A stretch of 64,000 nt of DNA from Torymus aiolomorphi (taxonomy: Eukaryota; Arthropoda; Insecta; Hymenoptera; Torymidae). The stretch spans positions 23,606,257 to 23,670,256 of the forward strand of contig CM070873.1 of assembly GCA_036365515.1 (NCBI GenBank), in the 5' to 3' direction. Every line of letters begins with the position of its first letter. Positions within the stretch are counted from its first letter, which is position 1. Shown piece after piece: positions 1 to 13,600 of this stretch. A program made the position numbers and the translations under genes. The notes below the pieces were generated by a model. The model ran no database searches. It saw only the letters and a list, made by a program, of their open reading frames with translations, and was not told the DNA's origin.

Positions 1-3000
1 TATTCAATAGTTTGTTAAAATATCGCGTGCTCCAACGAGCTCTATTTGTATCGATAGATTTAGAAGCTATAATTTTCATCGAAAAACCAATATAAATTCA
101 ACCAATTGCATATTTCCCTCATACCCACTTCACTCAACCTCTTCACCATCTCTACACACAGAGAAAAGAGAAAAAAATCCCATAATTAATACCGCCATAT
201 CACGTGCCAACTCTCACCCCCATCATACGTCCATTCCCATAGAGCAGCAAAACACAACTCCGCATTTCCAGCGGAAACGCGTGTATATACGCGAACGGCC
301 ATATAATTTCCGAACGGCTTTGAAACGGTCGAGCGAGAGAGCCGCCGCCGCTCCCACTGCCTTGTTATTGCTCCGGCTTTTACGCTCATGCGTTTGAAAA
401 AGTACGCGCGCGCGGCGCGGCTAATGTAACTGCGAGAGGGGTAATCACCGCGAAAGCGCGCTGTGCTTTTTCGAGGTTAGCCAATCGTCGGTAAAGGCTG
501 CGCTTGAAATTTTGAAGGCATGAGGGTATAATGCGATTTTACGGGATGACGTGGGTTATTCTCTTTTTTGGAGGGATGGTAGAGGATTTGAGAGGATAAA
601 CGAGGTCGGCAATTGTTTGATGAACCGAAAGACTTTTTTTACGAGTTGTAGTTTTAGCATTGGTGGTGTATGTTAATGGCTTTGAACCATTTTATAACGA
701 TCCGATAATTACATAATAATTCGAAGTTAAAAATTACTGATTTTGAAATAATCTTTTGTCTTATATGTCGATCAAGAATAGAGTAACGGTATATCTGCAC
801 TTTTAAAGTATTATTGTAGTATTATGTATAACATGTGTGTGATATCTGTATTAATTATTCGCAGATTATACTGTGTTCGATGAAAATCATTAATCTCTTA
901 TAATACTATATACATATATTTGTGTCTCTACAATAATGATCAATCTCACAAATACAGAATAATTATGTTGCAGTAGTATCAAATTAACATTTTCTAAATC
1001 AATTAGAAGTTTTTATAGCTTACTAATTATGATAAAAGTGATTATTTGTTACCCAATGGTATTAATAACATTCGATGATAATTAACAGAATATGTTTCCA
1101 AGAATATCAAAATAGAATGATTACATTACTTATACAATACTATAACAATAATCTTTCAATGCTTCTGCTGCTATTTATCTAAAGTACACCTATTTATCGA
1201 AAATTATTAATTCCTCTCGACGCGCACAATATCCTACCTAATCAATATTCCACAACAACGTAGGTACAACAGTAACACGGGAAAAAGGTCGCTTCGAACC
1301 ATGAACCCCTTCTGTTCCTCCCAACCCCGAAACACACAACAACAAAATATTTGCTCCCTCTGATCCTCTTTAACCTTTCCGTCATGGCCCCGTGATTACG
1401 CGCCATTCACGTATATATCCGGCCTCTGGCGCGCCGCTAATTAAAAGATTAAAAGTCGGCGCGAGTTGTCCCGGGAATCGCGTAGCCGCCGATGAAACGA
1501 GACCGCGAGTATAGTGTGGGAACGATACGTGGTTGTGTCGGCTTGTGCTTTGCACATGCGGGATATTTCGTTCTTTTTTCTTCTCCAAGGATTATTAGAT
1601 GAATTAATGCAAGGTTCGTATCGTTTCTCAAGTTCTTTATGTTTTAATATTTATTTTCTTTAATGATTCAATTATGAAAATAGTGTTTGTAATGATTTTT
1701 CGCAGATAAATAAAGTACTTGGAAAGTTTAAATAATTTCTCAAAATTTTATAATATTTTTACCTTACCATCGGTTTTTCGTAAGTAAATGTTATAGCGAT
1801 CAAGCGGAAAAATTAATTTTCATAAATAGAAGATAAATTTAAACAACTTTTTCATTATAAATTTTGACGCGTTGCCGAACTGTTTTGGAATATTTTGGCG
1901 ACATTGTGCTCAGTTTACAATTTTAAGCAACAATTAATTCGCAGAATGCGCATCGGCACACACTTTTGTTCGGCGAGAATTTAATCAACGAGGTTTAATT
2001 TCGTACGCGCCGCTCCCGCGACGCCATCGAATATCAATGCACAGCAACATTTTTGCATTCGCCAAAATATTGTAACCGAAATCACCGAAATTTTTAATAT
2101 TCAGCATACAGTGATGACAAAAAAAAAATATAAAATAAATCGAGAATTTAAAATACGCATTGAACAAATAAATTTTGGAATTCTGCCTGCAGCCGATGTT
2201 TAATATTTATGAGTTGAGTTAAGCGAAGTTATTCCGCACTGTAAACTTTCTAAAGCTAAAAATGGAAATATCTTATGATGTCACTGTTGTGTATAACGAC
2301 CAATTGTCTTCTATCCTAACCTAATCTTTTATCCATCACACCTAATTTCACGTTCCACAATCACCATTATAGTACAATTAACAAATCGATACCATCCCAT
2401 GACGAAGTAACCGGTGAAATTCTCACTTCAACCGCCAGTCATCCACCTAAAAAAAAATAGCTTCCATTTCCTCTTCCCCCGCGACCACGTGCACCATTAA
2501 CTAATTAAACCACCACACCTCTCATGTAAAAGAAAAACGCATCAAAACAGTACCCATCGTCCACATGGCAAACGCGCGCAGTCAGAGGCCGTCGACTCCT
2601 GCACCGAGTACACACAAACACATTCAAGTGAGAGAGAGAAAAAAAGGTTAGGCGGATGCGCTCCCCTTTCACGCACGCGCTTTGATTCCTTTGATTCGAG
2701 CGCTCCACAATGATCGTGAGTCAGCCGCGCGCCGGTGTGTGTAATTATACATCGTCGCGTGGATAATTGCGAGGAGGGCTGTGTGTGTGTGTGTGAAGGT
2801 TTTTCGCGGAGTTGGTTTGTGAAGGGGATATTTTATGATCTTTGGGAAAATTATTGATATTCCGAAACGGAGGTTTTCGTGGTGGAAAAATCTTAGTCGG
2901 TTGTATTTTTTTAAAAGCTAGGATTTATCGTTGCTTCGAAGAAGTTTTTTTCCGTGCAACTGTGATTCATAGGCTTCGCTCATATTGGCTAATTTTAAAT

Positions 3001-3034
3001 ATGCTATAGCAGCCTACGTTTTTATTTCTTATGG

Positions 3035-3492
3035 ATGGGTCTGAAGTTTGCATCGTTGGAATGCAACGAAATAATTTCTTGCATTTAATTAAAATTATTA
3101 AACAATGAAAATTTCATCGGAACCTTTGTTATAAAGTTTTATGGGTCTGAAGTTTGCATCGTTGGAATGCAACGAAATAATTTTGTACGATTGATTATAA
3201 TTATTAAACAATGGAAATGTTACCTAAATCTTTGTTTTAAAGTTATTTTACACTATAAAACACTAAATTTACACGCAAAATTAATATTATTTAATATAAA
3301 CGTGAAGTAAAATGAATTATTTTTTTTATTTCGTTGGACTCCAACGTTGCAAACTTCAGACCCATAAAGTTTTTTTATTCTATAAAACATTAAATCTACA
3401 TACAAAATTAATATTAATTCGTAAAACCATTAAGCAAAATAAATTGTATACTTTACTTCGTTGCACTCCAACGTTGCAAACTTCATACCTAT
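3035..3492. mobile_element. ATGGGTCTGAAG MITE, outer copy interrupted by a second copy
   Basis: The ends ATGGGTCTGAAG and the inverse are present, the right end being degenerate (cttcatacctat). The inner copy 3141-3365 splits it. Removing the inner copy and one 8-bp duplication restores the normal length of the interrupted segment exactly. Confidence 0.8.
3141..3365. mobile_element. ATGGGTCTGAAG MITE, 225 bp, nested copy
   Basis: Inverted ends ATGGGTCTGAAGTTTGCA and its complement bound 225 bp. It is flanked on both sides by AAAGTTTT, an 8-bp target duplication. It carries no ORF of note, so it is non-autonomous. The 8-bp duplication fits hAT, P or Merlin type transposases; the superfamily is not settled by the ends. 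Confidence 0.88.
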
Positions 3493-5435
3493 TCTTATGG
3501 GGCATATTTTAGTACTGTTTTTGTGGTGTCTTTATTTCTTTGCATATAATGTAGGATAATATTCAATCTTTTTTTTCTAAATAAACAAAACAATTATTAG
3601 ACGTTGGTAAACAAGTTTTACTTGCTTTCTTTATTTTAGGTTTATAATTAGCACGTATGTTTTCTCTCAACTTTCACAATGTCATATTATTTAACAAGAC
3701 CAATTATTTCATCAACACCCAGCAGTAATAGTCGCAATTATAATGTCCTAATCATTTTCCATTTCTCCGAAGAATAGTGCAGTATAATGACATCATTAAG
3801 CTTCGTTAATGGCTTTTAGACGAGTAAAAGTACTTAGATGAAGGCGCAGTTAATGTTACGTAAAATGTTAGTTTTTCTTATCAATTAGGTACCTTAAGTT
3901 GATTTATATTGTTCTGTAATGTTTGAGACTGAAATACCTAATAATCAACACAGATGAGTAGATCAAATTATATTCTACCTTGTTATTCGAGTGTTCCAGC
4001 TAAAAATCTCTTAAATAGTTTTAAGCTTGCTGAAACGTTAAGAAAGTCGTTAAAGGAAGCCCAAGTCGCTCAAATAAGTCATTAAAAGCCTACTATAACG
4101 GGCAGAGTTTATTAAGGCGATGAGTGCAAGAGAAAATTAGGCACCGAAATAACAGATTTCATTCATCCACCTTCCACAACCACTCCATCCTAAAATTCCA
4201 CATTGTATCTATATCTCTATAGGCAATTTTTCGTAATTCAATATTCTCAAATTTAAAATAAAACTGTCCTTAAAATATTAAAAGAAAAATTTATTATTAC
4301 ACAACACCATTAAATAGACCATTTCAACCCTTCTTTTTTCTTTTTTTGCACACAAAACAATTTCCACAAAAAAAAAATGCATAAGTATTATTTCACTCCA
4401 CAACGACGATCCACAACTTCACCGGCCGAAATTCCAATTCCCAGCTATACGCCCTGGCCTCGCCTGCGCGCGCGCGAAATGAAATATTCAGCGCGGACTC
4501 GGCATCCCTATGGGCGATACAAAGCCGTCGCTAGCACACCCACGTACACGGACAATGCGCCTGCCGCTGCGAGGAGAGCTTTACGAGCAAACTTGTGCCC
4601 CTCTCTCTCTCTCTCTCTTTTCGAATACTCGGTTGTTATCATTGCCCTTCTCTCGCGAGCGCGGCGCTCGCATTGTCCTTATCGTGGAGACGGGCGAGGC
4701 GTCGTCTTGTTGTGCGAGCTTGGTTGGCTGGGTTTCTGAGGAAAGGGGGAATGAGAGAAGGAAGAGCAAAATTTTGAGGGTTGGTGAGTTTTTTGAATTG
4801 CAATGAGGTTGTCTGGGGATTTTTGTGAGTTTAGTGACTGTTGTTACCGACTGAGCTTTTTTTTCATAAAAAATGGGTTAGATGTTATGCTGTGGAATGT
4901 TATTGTTTTTCGTAATGAAATTCTATAGGTGATATTCCTTAAAATCAATGAAATTTTATTATGAATCAGTTCAAATCTAAAAATACCATTCAAATTCCAT
5001 TCTTAGGTATTTTGAAATATAGATTTAAAACTTTGCAGAATATCGGAGTGTTTTACTGCGAAGATAAAAATGTCTTTACTTTGCATGTGTCGTCATAACT
5101 TTTCACTTTTAATGTATTCTAATACTGTAATTAGCTTTGTCGGTAACGAGTGTATATAGAAATCTACAATGTATTAATGGGAGCAATGATAAACGTGGCT
5201 TTATGGTACGAAAATATCGGAACGAGGTGAGAGGGAGGAAATAGGGATGCAAACAGTTAACTAAAATTTATTGAAATATTTTTTTTAATAGTGACTAAAT
5301 TTTACTTATCAATTAGATAGTTTTTAATTAACAACTAAGATTTAGTTGTCAATTAGGTATTATTTAATAAACAACTAAATTTTAGTTATCAATTAGATAG
5401 TATTTAATTAATAAGTAAATTTTAGTTATCAATTA

Positions 5436-5923
5436 CCCTGGTAGAAAATAGACCAACTTCGTTGGTTATCATGTTAATCAAATGGAAGCATTTCTACTTA
5501 AGATTAACATAGAAATTTAATATGGGTCTGAAGTTTGCAACGTTGGAGTCTAACGAAATAAAAAAAATAATTCATTTTGCTTCACGTTTATATTAAATAA
5601 TATTAATTTTGCATGTAGATTTAGTGTTTTATAGTATAAATTAACTTTAAAACAAAGGTTTAGATAAAATTTCCATTGTTTAATAACTTTAATCAATCGT
5701 AAAAAATTATTTCGTTGCATTCTAACGATGCAAACTTCAGACCCATAATTTAATTAAAACTATTTAAAACTATCACTATATTTTAAAGCATCTACAATAT
5801 AATATTTCCACATGTATAAATAGTTATTCTTCGTCGACAATAGCAACATAATCATGGTGTGACGTTTTTTACTTAAAAATTGACGAACGGTTCGCCAACC
5901 GTTGGTTAGCATTTCTACCAGGG
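5436..5923. mobile_element. CCCTGGTAGAAA MITE, copy interrupted by another MITE
   Basis: The ends are CCCTGGTAGAAA and TTTCTACCAGGG, flanked by TA on both sides. It sits inside a 40-bp tandem repeat; removing the element and one TA restores the period exactly. It holds the MITE at 5522-5746. Confidence 0.85.
5522..5746. mobile_element. ATGGGTCTGAAG MITE, 225 bp
   Basis: Same inverted ends, flanked by AATTTAAT on both sides. It is inserted inside a different MITE (5436-5923). The empty site is visible in the uninterrupted relative at 35524-35796. Confidence 0.9.
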
Positions 5924-6439
5924 TAGATAGTATTTAATTAATAATTAAATTGTAGTTATCAATTCGGTCGTAATTAATTAATAACTAAATTTTAGGTATC
6001 AATTCGTACTTATTTAGTTTTAGAGGTACACGCATACTCGACTCAACGTGTTGCAACGGTACTTTAACCTGTTCAACATAATGCGAACTAAAAAATAAAA
6101 TTAAATAAAATAAAAATAAAATAAATCTACTATTATCTTACCATTTATTTTATACTTCTTCTTCTTCTGTCCTTTTAGTTGGCACTGATGTAAACGCTTC
6201 CGCGCTCTATTCCATACTGGCCATCAACATTATATATATTATATTTATTTTATACATACATAACATTAGAAATAATCGATCTGTTCAATATAACTAATTG
6301 CTCGTAGGTTGAAAACAACCTGTTGCGTGAAAATTTATCCTGTATATAAATAGTTTTCATAAATAAAATATTACTCATGTAATACTAAGAGATTAGACAT
6401 GATGGAAAAACATTTTCGAAATAAAATTTGGAAGTTCAC

Positions 6440-6670
6440 CAAATATCGACTTGGTTCGAACAGTTCGACGAAATCGAATAGTCCAACTTGGTTTCAATAG
6501 TTCAATTTAAATCGAATAGTTCGATCACGTCCGAGTAGTTAATTTCGGTCGAATAGTCTGATTGTGGGCGAGTAGTTCGTATTATGTTGAACAGTTCAAA
6601 GTATCGAGTATTCGACTCCAATTCGAAAAAATAGTTCGGTTCTGTTCAAACACGTCGAGTCGAGTATTCA
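6440..6670 (+). repeat. Degenerate minisatellite, about 21 bp unit
   Basis: Variants of TCGAATAGTTCGA and GAGTAGTT recur roughly every 20-22 bp across this stretch, with considerable divergence. Confidence 0.6.
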
Positions 6671-6854
6671 TAGACCCATAAAATTAAATACGACCCAATT
6701 TATAACTAAAATTTTGGGTTAATTTATGGGTATAGACTAAATTTTAGTTATTAATTAAATACTATCCATTGACAACTAATATGTAACTATTTAATTAACC
6801 TGAGAGTAATTAAATTTAGTTCTTAATTATAAATGAATAATTGACTATTTTTGC

Positions 6855-7080
6855 ATGAGTCTGAAGTTTGCAATGTTATAGTGCAATGAAATAAAAAAAA
6901 ATATTTGATTTTACTACAAGATTATAATAATTAATATTAATTTTGCACGTGGATTTATTGTTTTATAGTATCAAATAACTTTATAACAAAGATTTAGATA
7001 AAATTTGCATTGCTTAATAACTTTAATTAATTTTAAAAAATTAGTTCGTTGCACTCCAGCGATGCAAACTTCAGACTCAT
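6855..7080. mobile_element. ATGGGTCTGAAG MITE, diverged copy
   Basis: The ends read ATGAGTCTGAAG and its complement. Flanks ATTTTTGC and ATTTTTAC are an 8-bp duplication with one later change. Confidence 0.85.
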
Positions 7081-7772
7081 ATTTTTACAACCCTGGCCCA
7101 AAAAAGATTTGTTAAAATGAATATGGGTTAAAACATTAATACCCCCGAATATGTTTGCCGCATAGAAACGGGTATTAGAAATCTTGAAATAAACATGTCT
7201 AAGAGAGCAGAGAATTATCTAATCATTCATAGTTCAAATGAGAAACGATAGATGATTGTAAAAAAATTTGTTTAACCTTTTCAGGAGCTATGAGAAATGT
7301 ACTTCTCATGTTATTTTGTTTATTTTTTCAATGTATCTGTGAGCTTTGTGACATCGTTTTATGATAAAATAAAATATGTCCTACATTTGACAATGTTAGA
7401 ACTATGCATTGTACGAGTTTTGCATGAAATATGCACTCTTGTTGATAAATAAGGACTGACGGAAAATGGTCTTTTTCATGATTTCAAGAATTTATTTCTG
7501 AAATATTTTTCCTCAAAAACTACGCGTTTTAGTGGAAAACTATGTGACCTATTTTATTGGAAATTCTGTACAGAATACGGCTATATTTTTTATCCTTGAA
7601 TTTTGAATCTTTGTTCGGCGTCCGCCATATTCGATCTGGCATTCGCCAAAAAATTGGGGAAAAATCGAGAGATCAAACTACTGCAAAGACTATAAAGAAT
7701 GCAAAAAAAACCTATAGAATGAAAGATATATTGAAAGAATAAAAATTATAGTAGGGAAATAAAGAAACCGTA

Positions 7773-7828
7773 AATTCCTTCTTACACATCCGCAACGAAT
7801 TTTCGTTGCGGATGTGTAAGAAGGAATT
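7773..7828. repeat. Perfect 27-bp-arm hairpin
   Basis: The arms begin AATTCCTTCTTACACATCCG on the left and are matched exactly on the right with a 2-base spacer. It lies in the kuz 5' intron beside two short AT-rich open frames that I cannot assign. Confidence 0.9.
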
Positions 7829-8834
7829 GTAAAAAAGGAGACTTGGAAAATAATTCCAGAATGTGTGGGGTAGATACGGAAACATTAGAATATATCTCAG
7901 TCTGGCAATTAGCAAAAGAGGTTGTAAAGGGTAAAAAATTAGAACGGACGTACAATAAATGGGCCACTGGGGGGCAATTCGAAGAAAGAGGAAACGTAAG
8001 AGAAACCTTAAGAAGTAATTATAATAATACTTTAAAATTTTAGAAAAACTAACGAAATTGAGAACCGAAATCGAGAACCGAAATCAATACTGGGTAGTTA
8101 GTAAAATTAGACAAAATATTACAGATAAAATTTTAGTCGAGGTATTCGGGGGTATAACTAAGAAAGAGATTTTTAAGACGATTAATTTACAGTATTAGAC
8201 AAAATTAGAAATTTGATATGTAATGATTTGTAAAAATAATGTCGACCAAAGTATGACTTATTATGTACAGTCACACGTTATATGATAAATATAATAAAAA
8301 AATTCTTCTAAAGGCGTGAAAAATTATTAAAATCAAGTGGCACAAGTAGTAGAGAACAACGTTGACACCTCGAATCCCCTTAATGCTCATAGTTACTCTG
8401 CACCTCTGTAAAGCCATTCGAAACGTTAATAATTCCATCCCACAACAACGTCGATACGACAAATCTCACATGCCAGAACTCTCTTCAGTCCCGCGCTCCC
8501 ACGCCGCGCAGATTATTCATACAAAGCAGCTTGCGCGCATGCCGGCAATTCATATTCAGCAGTCGCGCCGCGCAAAACGCACAGTCACGCGCGCGCGCGC
8601 AGATCGCGAGTTATAAAGCAGACGCGAATGCATCGGGGGTAACGCAGCGCACTCTCGCTACGTTGTTGCCTATAACATTTTTATCGGGCGTTTATCCTGC
8701 GGGACAACGACGAGAGCTTTTCGCTCCAGTCGCTGGTGCGAGGTATGGTTACGCGTTTCTGGCCGTGTGTATAATTTATAGAGTGTATTTTACGCCTTTT
8801 TTTATTGGCAGAGTGTTGTACGTGGAGGAAACTT

Positions 8835-9060
8835 ATGGGACTGAAGTTTGCATCGCTGGAGTGCAACGAAATAATTTTTTACAATTAATTAAAGTTATCA
8901 AGCAATGGAAATTTTATCTAAATCTTTGTTATAAAGTTATTTGATACTATAAAACATCAAATCTACACGCAAAAGTAATATTAATTATTGTAAACTTAAA
9001 GTAAAATCAAATATTATTTTTTATTTCGTTGCACTACAACGTTGCAAACTTCAGACCCAT
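8835..9060. mobile_element. ATGGGTCTGAAG MITE, 226 bp
   Basis: The left end reads ATGGGACTGAAG and the right end is perfect. Both flanks are GGAAACTT. Confidence 0.9.
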
Positions 9061-9571
9061 GGAAACTTGGGGTCTAGGGACATTGACTTGAATGTCGCAA
9101 AGGTACAATGCTATGGTTATATAAATAAGTTGAAATACGTATTTTACACTTTTACCATTTACCAAACAAGGGGTTATTAAAACAAAGAAAAAGTGAAGCA
9201 CTCCAATGAAGCACCACTTGTAACAATTTAAAATTTTCTAAATGATATATATAAATAGTAAACTTTAGGCTTCACCCGTTAATTCTTAAAATATAGATCT
9301 TTCTTTTTCATTACTTTTATTTTTATTTTCCGTATACTATATTTCGCAACTTCACCTGTTCTTTTATCTCTTTATCCTCTTTTCTCACACCTTCTCTATC
9401 CCTATCACTTCTACTTCTCCCTCTCTCTCCTTTCCTCCCCATTCTCTCTCTCTCTCTCTCCTTTCTCCGAGAAATGTGGGACACGATTAAAGTTGCACTG
9501 CAAGCTCGCCCTTCTTTTGCTCGCGCACTTTACGAGGTAAATGCGTTTGTCTGCGTAATGCGCGTATACCA

Positions 9572-9573
<2 letters not shown>

Positions 9574-9619
<46 letters not shown>

Positions 9620-9620
9620 G
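9574..9620 (+). repeat. (GA)n microsatellite
   Basis: GA dinucleotide run with one interruption, followed by a G run. Confidence 0.9.
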
Positions 9621-10308
9621 GGGGGGGGGAGGGAAGCTCGCTGGAATAGAAATCTGTACGCGTTCTGCCCTGGCAATAAAGCCGGACGCTTTATTTTCAA
9701 CTTTATTACGCGCGCACAGAGAAGCCGATCGAAGCGGAGTCGATTCGCCTCTTCTTCGGCAAGATGCCCCGTCGGTTTCCTTTGTGCTCCGCTCGCCTCC
9801 GCCTTCCACAGAATACCGCTATTGATTTTGGTTGCTTTTCGTAGTTGAGGGTTTCAAGAATTTTATTTGTATTTTTACGGCGGGCGTATTTTCCCTTCGG
9901 TTAATAAGGTAGAAAAAGAGGTATCGTTTCGTTGCAGTTTGTTCGTATACAAAATAATATCCAACCTTTGTACAAGTTATGAATGGATTATTAGAAGAAT
10001 TCTTAGGTTTCACGCGTAATTTTCAAAATTAGTGTAAAACGATTTAGAATGAACCTAAAATAAATATATTAGATAAACTAAGATGTTTGAATATTATTTA
10101 CTAAAACCATTATTAATTATCCTTTTGCGTTTCATAACGTTGGCATCATCAACGAGTTGACCAGGTTTTCTTTAAAATACCTAACGAAACTCATTTTAAA
10201 CCTAAAATATAATCGAAAACCTTACATTCAAACTGTTTACCCCACATCTCTCCCATCGTCTACCACACAAAACCTAATCAAACCTAACCCCTTTCTGTCA
10301 CTTTTCAG

Positions 10309-10625
10309 GCGATGTGAGCGGCTGCGGCATCACGGACGAGGTGATCGAGTGGATGGAGCACATCCAGAACTCGGGGGAGCCGGAAACGCCGGTACCACCG
10401 CCGCAACCTAAGCATCCCAGCTGGATACCTAACAGCCTCTGGGCTGGCAACGGCGCCGAACCTGAAACGCCAGGTCACAAGTACAGCCGCGAGGCGAACG
10501 CGCCAAAAGCGACGAAGAGTCGGACGAGACGCGCTGCCAGGCCCAAGGAGGATAGCAACAATAAGAACACGTGCTCGCTGTTTATACAGACGGATCCGCT
10601 CATCTGGCGGCACATATTCGAACAG
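10309..10625 (+). CDS. kuz: kuz exon: end of prodomain and start of protease domain
   Basis: Acceptor cttttcag lies at 10301-10308 and donor gtattt at 10626. The exon starts in phase: its first two bases finish a codon begun upstream, so at least one earlier exon is missing. It encodes a prodomain segment [15 protein letters not shown], a Pro/Gly-rich linker, the furin-type site RTRR, and then the mature start [20 protein letters not shown]. The Cys of SGCG may be the cysteine-switch residue seen in ADAM prodomains; this is an inference. Confidence 0.93.
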
Positions 10626-13600
10626 GTATTTGGATGTTGCAGTTTTTGGGAATATTTATGTAAATATGGGGATTGGTGATGCGTAGTGATCGAAATTTTC
10701 GCAAAATTATAGGTAAAAATTGTTAGGTATGAGAGAAATATAAACGTACAGTATTTTTTCATTTTATGATTATTTGATTTGCTTAAAGCGTAGCATTTTT
10801 GGTCTTAAAATTTTCGCGTGGTAATTAAAATGAATGAAAAGATGTCAGTGTATTATGATACACTGACATCCAATGTACCACCGAATTGTAAGTTTTGTTA
10901 CCTAATTAGTATGATTTGAACAGAAACTTATAATATTATATTTTAATAATATGAAATGTAGAATTTGTATTTACATACACTTATGTGTATTTATATTTCG
11001 CTGGAGAAAATATTCTATCTGATAAAACGAAACGCGAGTTTGAAAAAAAAATGTCGGCATTAAAAGTTATTTTCCTTTCATGGCAAAAATATCGCGTTCG
11101 TTATAAAATTGCAGTAAGAGAAAAATAAATTTTATTAAAATACGAAGGTTTACGGAAGGCCGCATAAAAGTTTGGGGAAAAATCTTTACATTTCTCCCCC
11201 AAAGATCTAACAGCACACACGAAAGGGTAAAGAAAACTTTCTACCTCAACCAGTATTTAGCGCGCAAAATCTTACTCTACATTTCGCCCGAAATAAAACC
11301 GATCACTACTCTTCATCTCACCTTCTAACTTTTCTCCTCTATCCTCCTCCTGGAACTTTCCCCGAGAATTTTCACTTCCAACGTTCTCTCAACCCTGCGA
11401 AAACTTCCGAGCCCTACATCTAAACGCACGATCAATTAACCAACGCACGCGTACTACTGAGGAACTTCGGTCCCACTGTCCAGTTGATCTCGCAAATTGG
11501 AACGGAACGGAGACAAATGGAACACCAAAATGTGGGGTAATTCGATGAAAATGTCGTGGAAAAGAGGGGGGGATACGTAAGATTTTTTTTCGGGAGCGGA
11601 TGGGTATGAAAGATTCATGGAGGGTTAACGAGGTTCCAGGGTTATTAAATGCGTCGTTAGCTTGTCGAAAAAACGAGAGCTTGTCGTGGTGGCAAGAAAA
11701 AGTTTATAAATGGAGCTGTTGCTGTCTAACGTATAGCAACAAAAGATAGTGGTTTGGAAATTCTATTGTTTATTTTCTAGAGTCAAGGTAGCCGAGAAGG
11801 CGGCTATTATATTCCTAATGTTCTTTTTTCTTAAATATAGTTGGAAAATTTTAATATTTTATGAAACTATTTCGAAAAAAAATTTCTCGACTCTTCTTAT
11901 TTTAGAAGGTAGAAAACATTAAAAAACTTATTCAAGTATACGCATAATAGCGATTATGTATCTCAGAAAATTAATCTTTGATTTGAATGGATTTGTTATA
12001 TATCACTTTCATAGCTCTAAAAGAAAAAAGAAGAAACAGTTCTTTTACAGCGATTTCCCGGTAAAAAAAGTTCAATAAACAAACAAATAAGTGCAATTTT
12101 TAATGTTTTTAAAATTTTCTTCTTATTATAACTTATTTGACGCAGACATTCATTATTCATATATTTACTCGAGTAACAAAAATACGCGAAAAAAAAGAAC
12201 AGAAGGTTCCACTTTTTCGGCAGTTAATTCAACTTGAAACCCGAAAGTCGTTTAAACTTCCCGAAAAAAGTAATTATAACTGTAAGAAAAAAAAGACAAA
12301 CCCCTTTTTTGCAACTAGTTTCAACTTTACGAGGAGCTCAGTTTAACTTTAAACAAAAGAAGAATCTTCTTCTCCCAAGCAGTTGTAACTTTTTTCACAA
12401 AAACTTAATCCACATCTATTTCTTCTTTATATCGATTTAACTATTCGCAAGCATCCAATCACATCCACCCACTAAACAGAAAAACAATATTTACCCTCCC
12501 CCGTTCCCTATATCAATTCCTCTCTCAAAATCATCCTTTTCCAACACCTCGCGATAATCCCGAACATACACACACTTGACGCGCGCGGAAATCGAGTTAT
12601 CCGCGTCGCCGGTTCGCGACAATTTGTCGAGAAAAATATCTCTTTACGTATTCACGCGCGCTGGCAAATATTGACGGGCCAATATATGTATACCAAGTCG
12701 ATCGTGAAACTTTCCAAGGCAGAAGGAACGTTCCGGATTATTTCGTGCAGGTGCGAAAGGCGCTGCGCTGTTTAAACGCGTTGACGCTTGACCTGGTTCC
12801 CTCGTGCCAAGACGCAAGTGCGCACGTTGTAACAATGCTGATTGGTTTTGCGTCGGGAGTAGAAAGTCCTGTCGTCGTTTGATTTTTAATGAGATGGGGG
12901 AGTTTGAGGACTGGTCCTATACTTAAGTGAAGCCTTGTTCTTTTTTTTTATATAAATTCAATTGTTGGGTATTTTCTTCGCGCGAATGGTAAATTGAATA
13001 TTTAATTGTTTTCCGACGAAAATCAAATTATTGGAGGGGTGCGGAAAATAGGTCACGAAGGTAGTCGCTATGAGACGCGTTGCAAATTCAATTATTCGGT
13101 AGAAATAATAGATGTGCATAGCTCTTCGAATGATGACTTTGGTCTTAACAAGTATTCTAGACTCGATTGTTTGTGGTTATTGCTTTTGATGCAGATTATA
13201 ACTAATTTAATTGCGTCAAATAATTCATTTCGTAATTGAGTATTCCAGATACGTCAAGTTTGAATCATTAACATTAAATGAATATTCTAACGAGACCAAA
13301 CCAAAGCGTAAATAAAGCTTGCAAAAATTTGTTTGTCGCTCACTCTTATACCGTACACATTTAGTATATTTTATCGTATCAACTAATGCCAGTATAAAAG
13401 ATCCCTATATATTTATCCGGTACCTCCATTTGCTCATAAAAGATAATCCCCCGACGCGATCTTCAAACGAACAATTTTCATTACCCACTGCTCTTCTTTC
13501 TGGCCATCCTTTTCACGAAGCCACATATTCCACTCCAGAGCCGCAATCGAATAAACTCGAGCTATTGTCCATCTCGCGAGCAGCTGCCGAGCACTTTTTC

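Larger units (their letters stand above)
5301..6020 (+). repeat. 40-bp AT-rich tandem repeat
   Basis: The marker TTTAGTTATCAATTAG recurs at 5301, 5341, 5381, 5421 and, beyond the inserted MITE, at 5951 and 5991. The period is exactly 40 bp once the 488-bp insertion and the TA duplication are removed. Confidence 0.9.
1..10308 (+). other. Large 5' intron of kuz (left part of window)
   Basis: No exon with coding-like composition and matching phase is visible. The stretch is AT-rich with GC-rich CpG-dense islands at about 290-480, 1380-1560, 2530-2760, 4420-4740, 8460-8760 and 9470-9800. It contains five intact or nested copies of the ATGGGTCTGAAG MITE, a 40-bp tandem repeat, a degenerate minisatellite and a 27-bp-arm hairpin. 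It may be intron or upstream DNA. Intron is preferred because the first visible exon begins inside a codon. Confidence 0.7.

Noticed and set aside
4377..4806. Overlapping + and - frames of 60-120 codons in a CpG island
   Set aside because: GC-rich DNA leaves several frames open at once; there is no matching splice phase with kuz and no domain.
8531..8944. Frame containing MQRNNFLQLIKVIKQWKFYL, also seen at 34520 and 41379
   Set aside because: It is encoded by the body of the ATGGGTCTGAAG MITE; the repeated peptide reflects repeat copies, not a gene.
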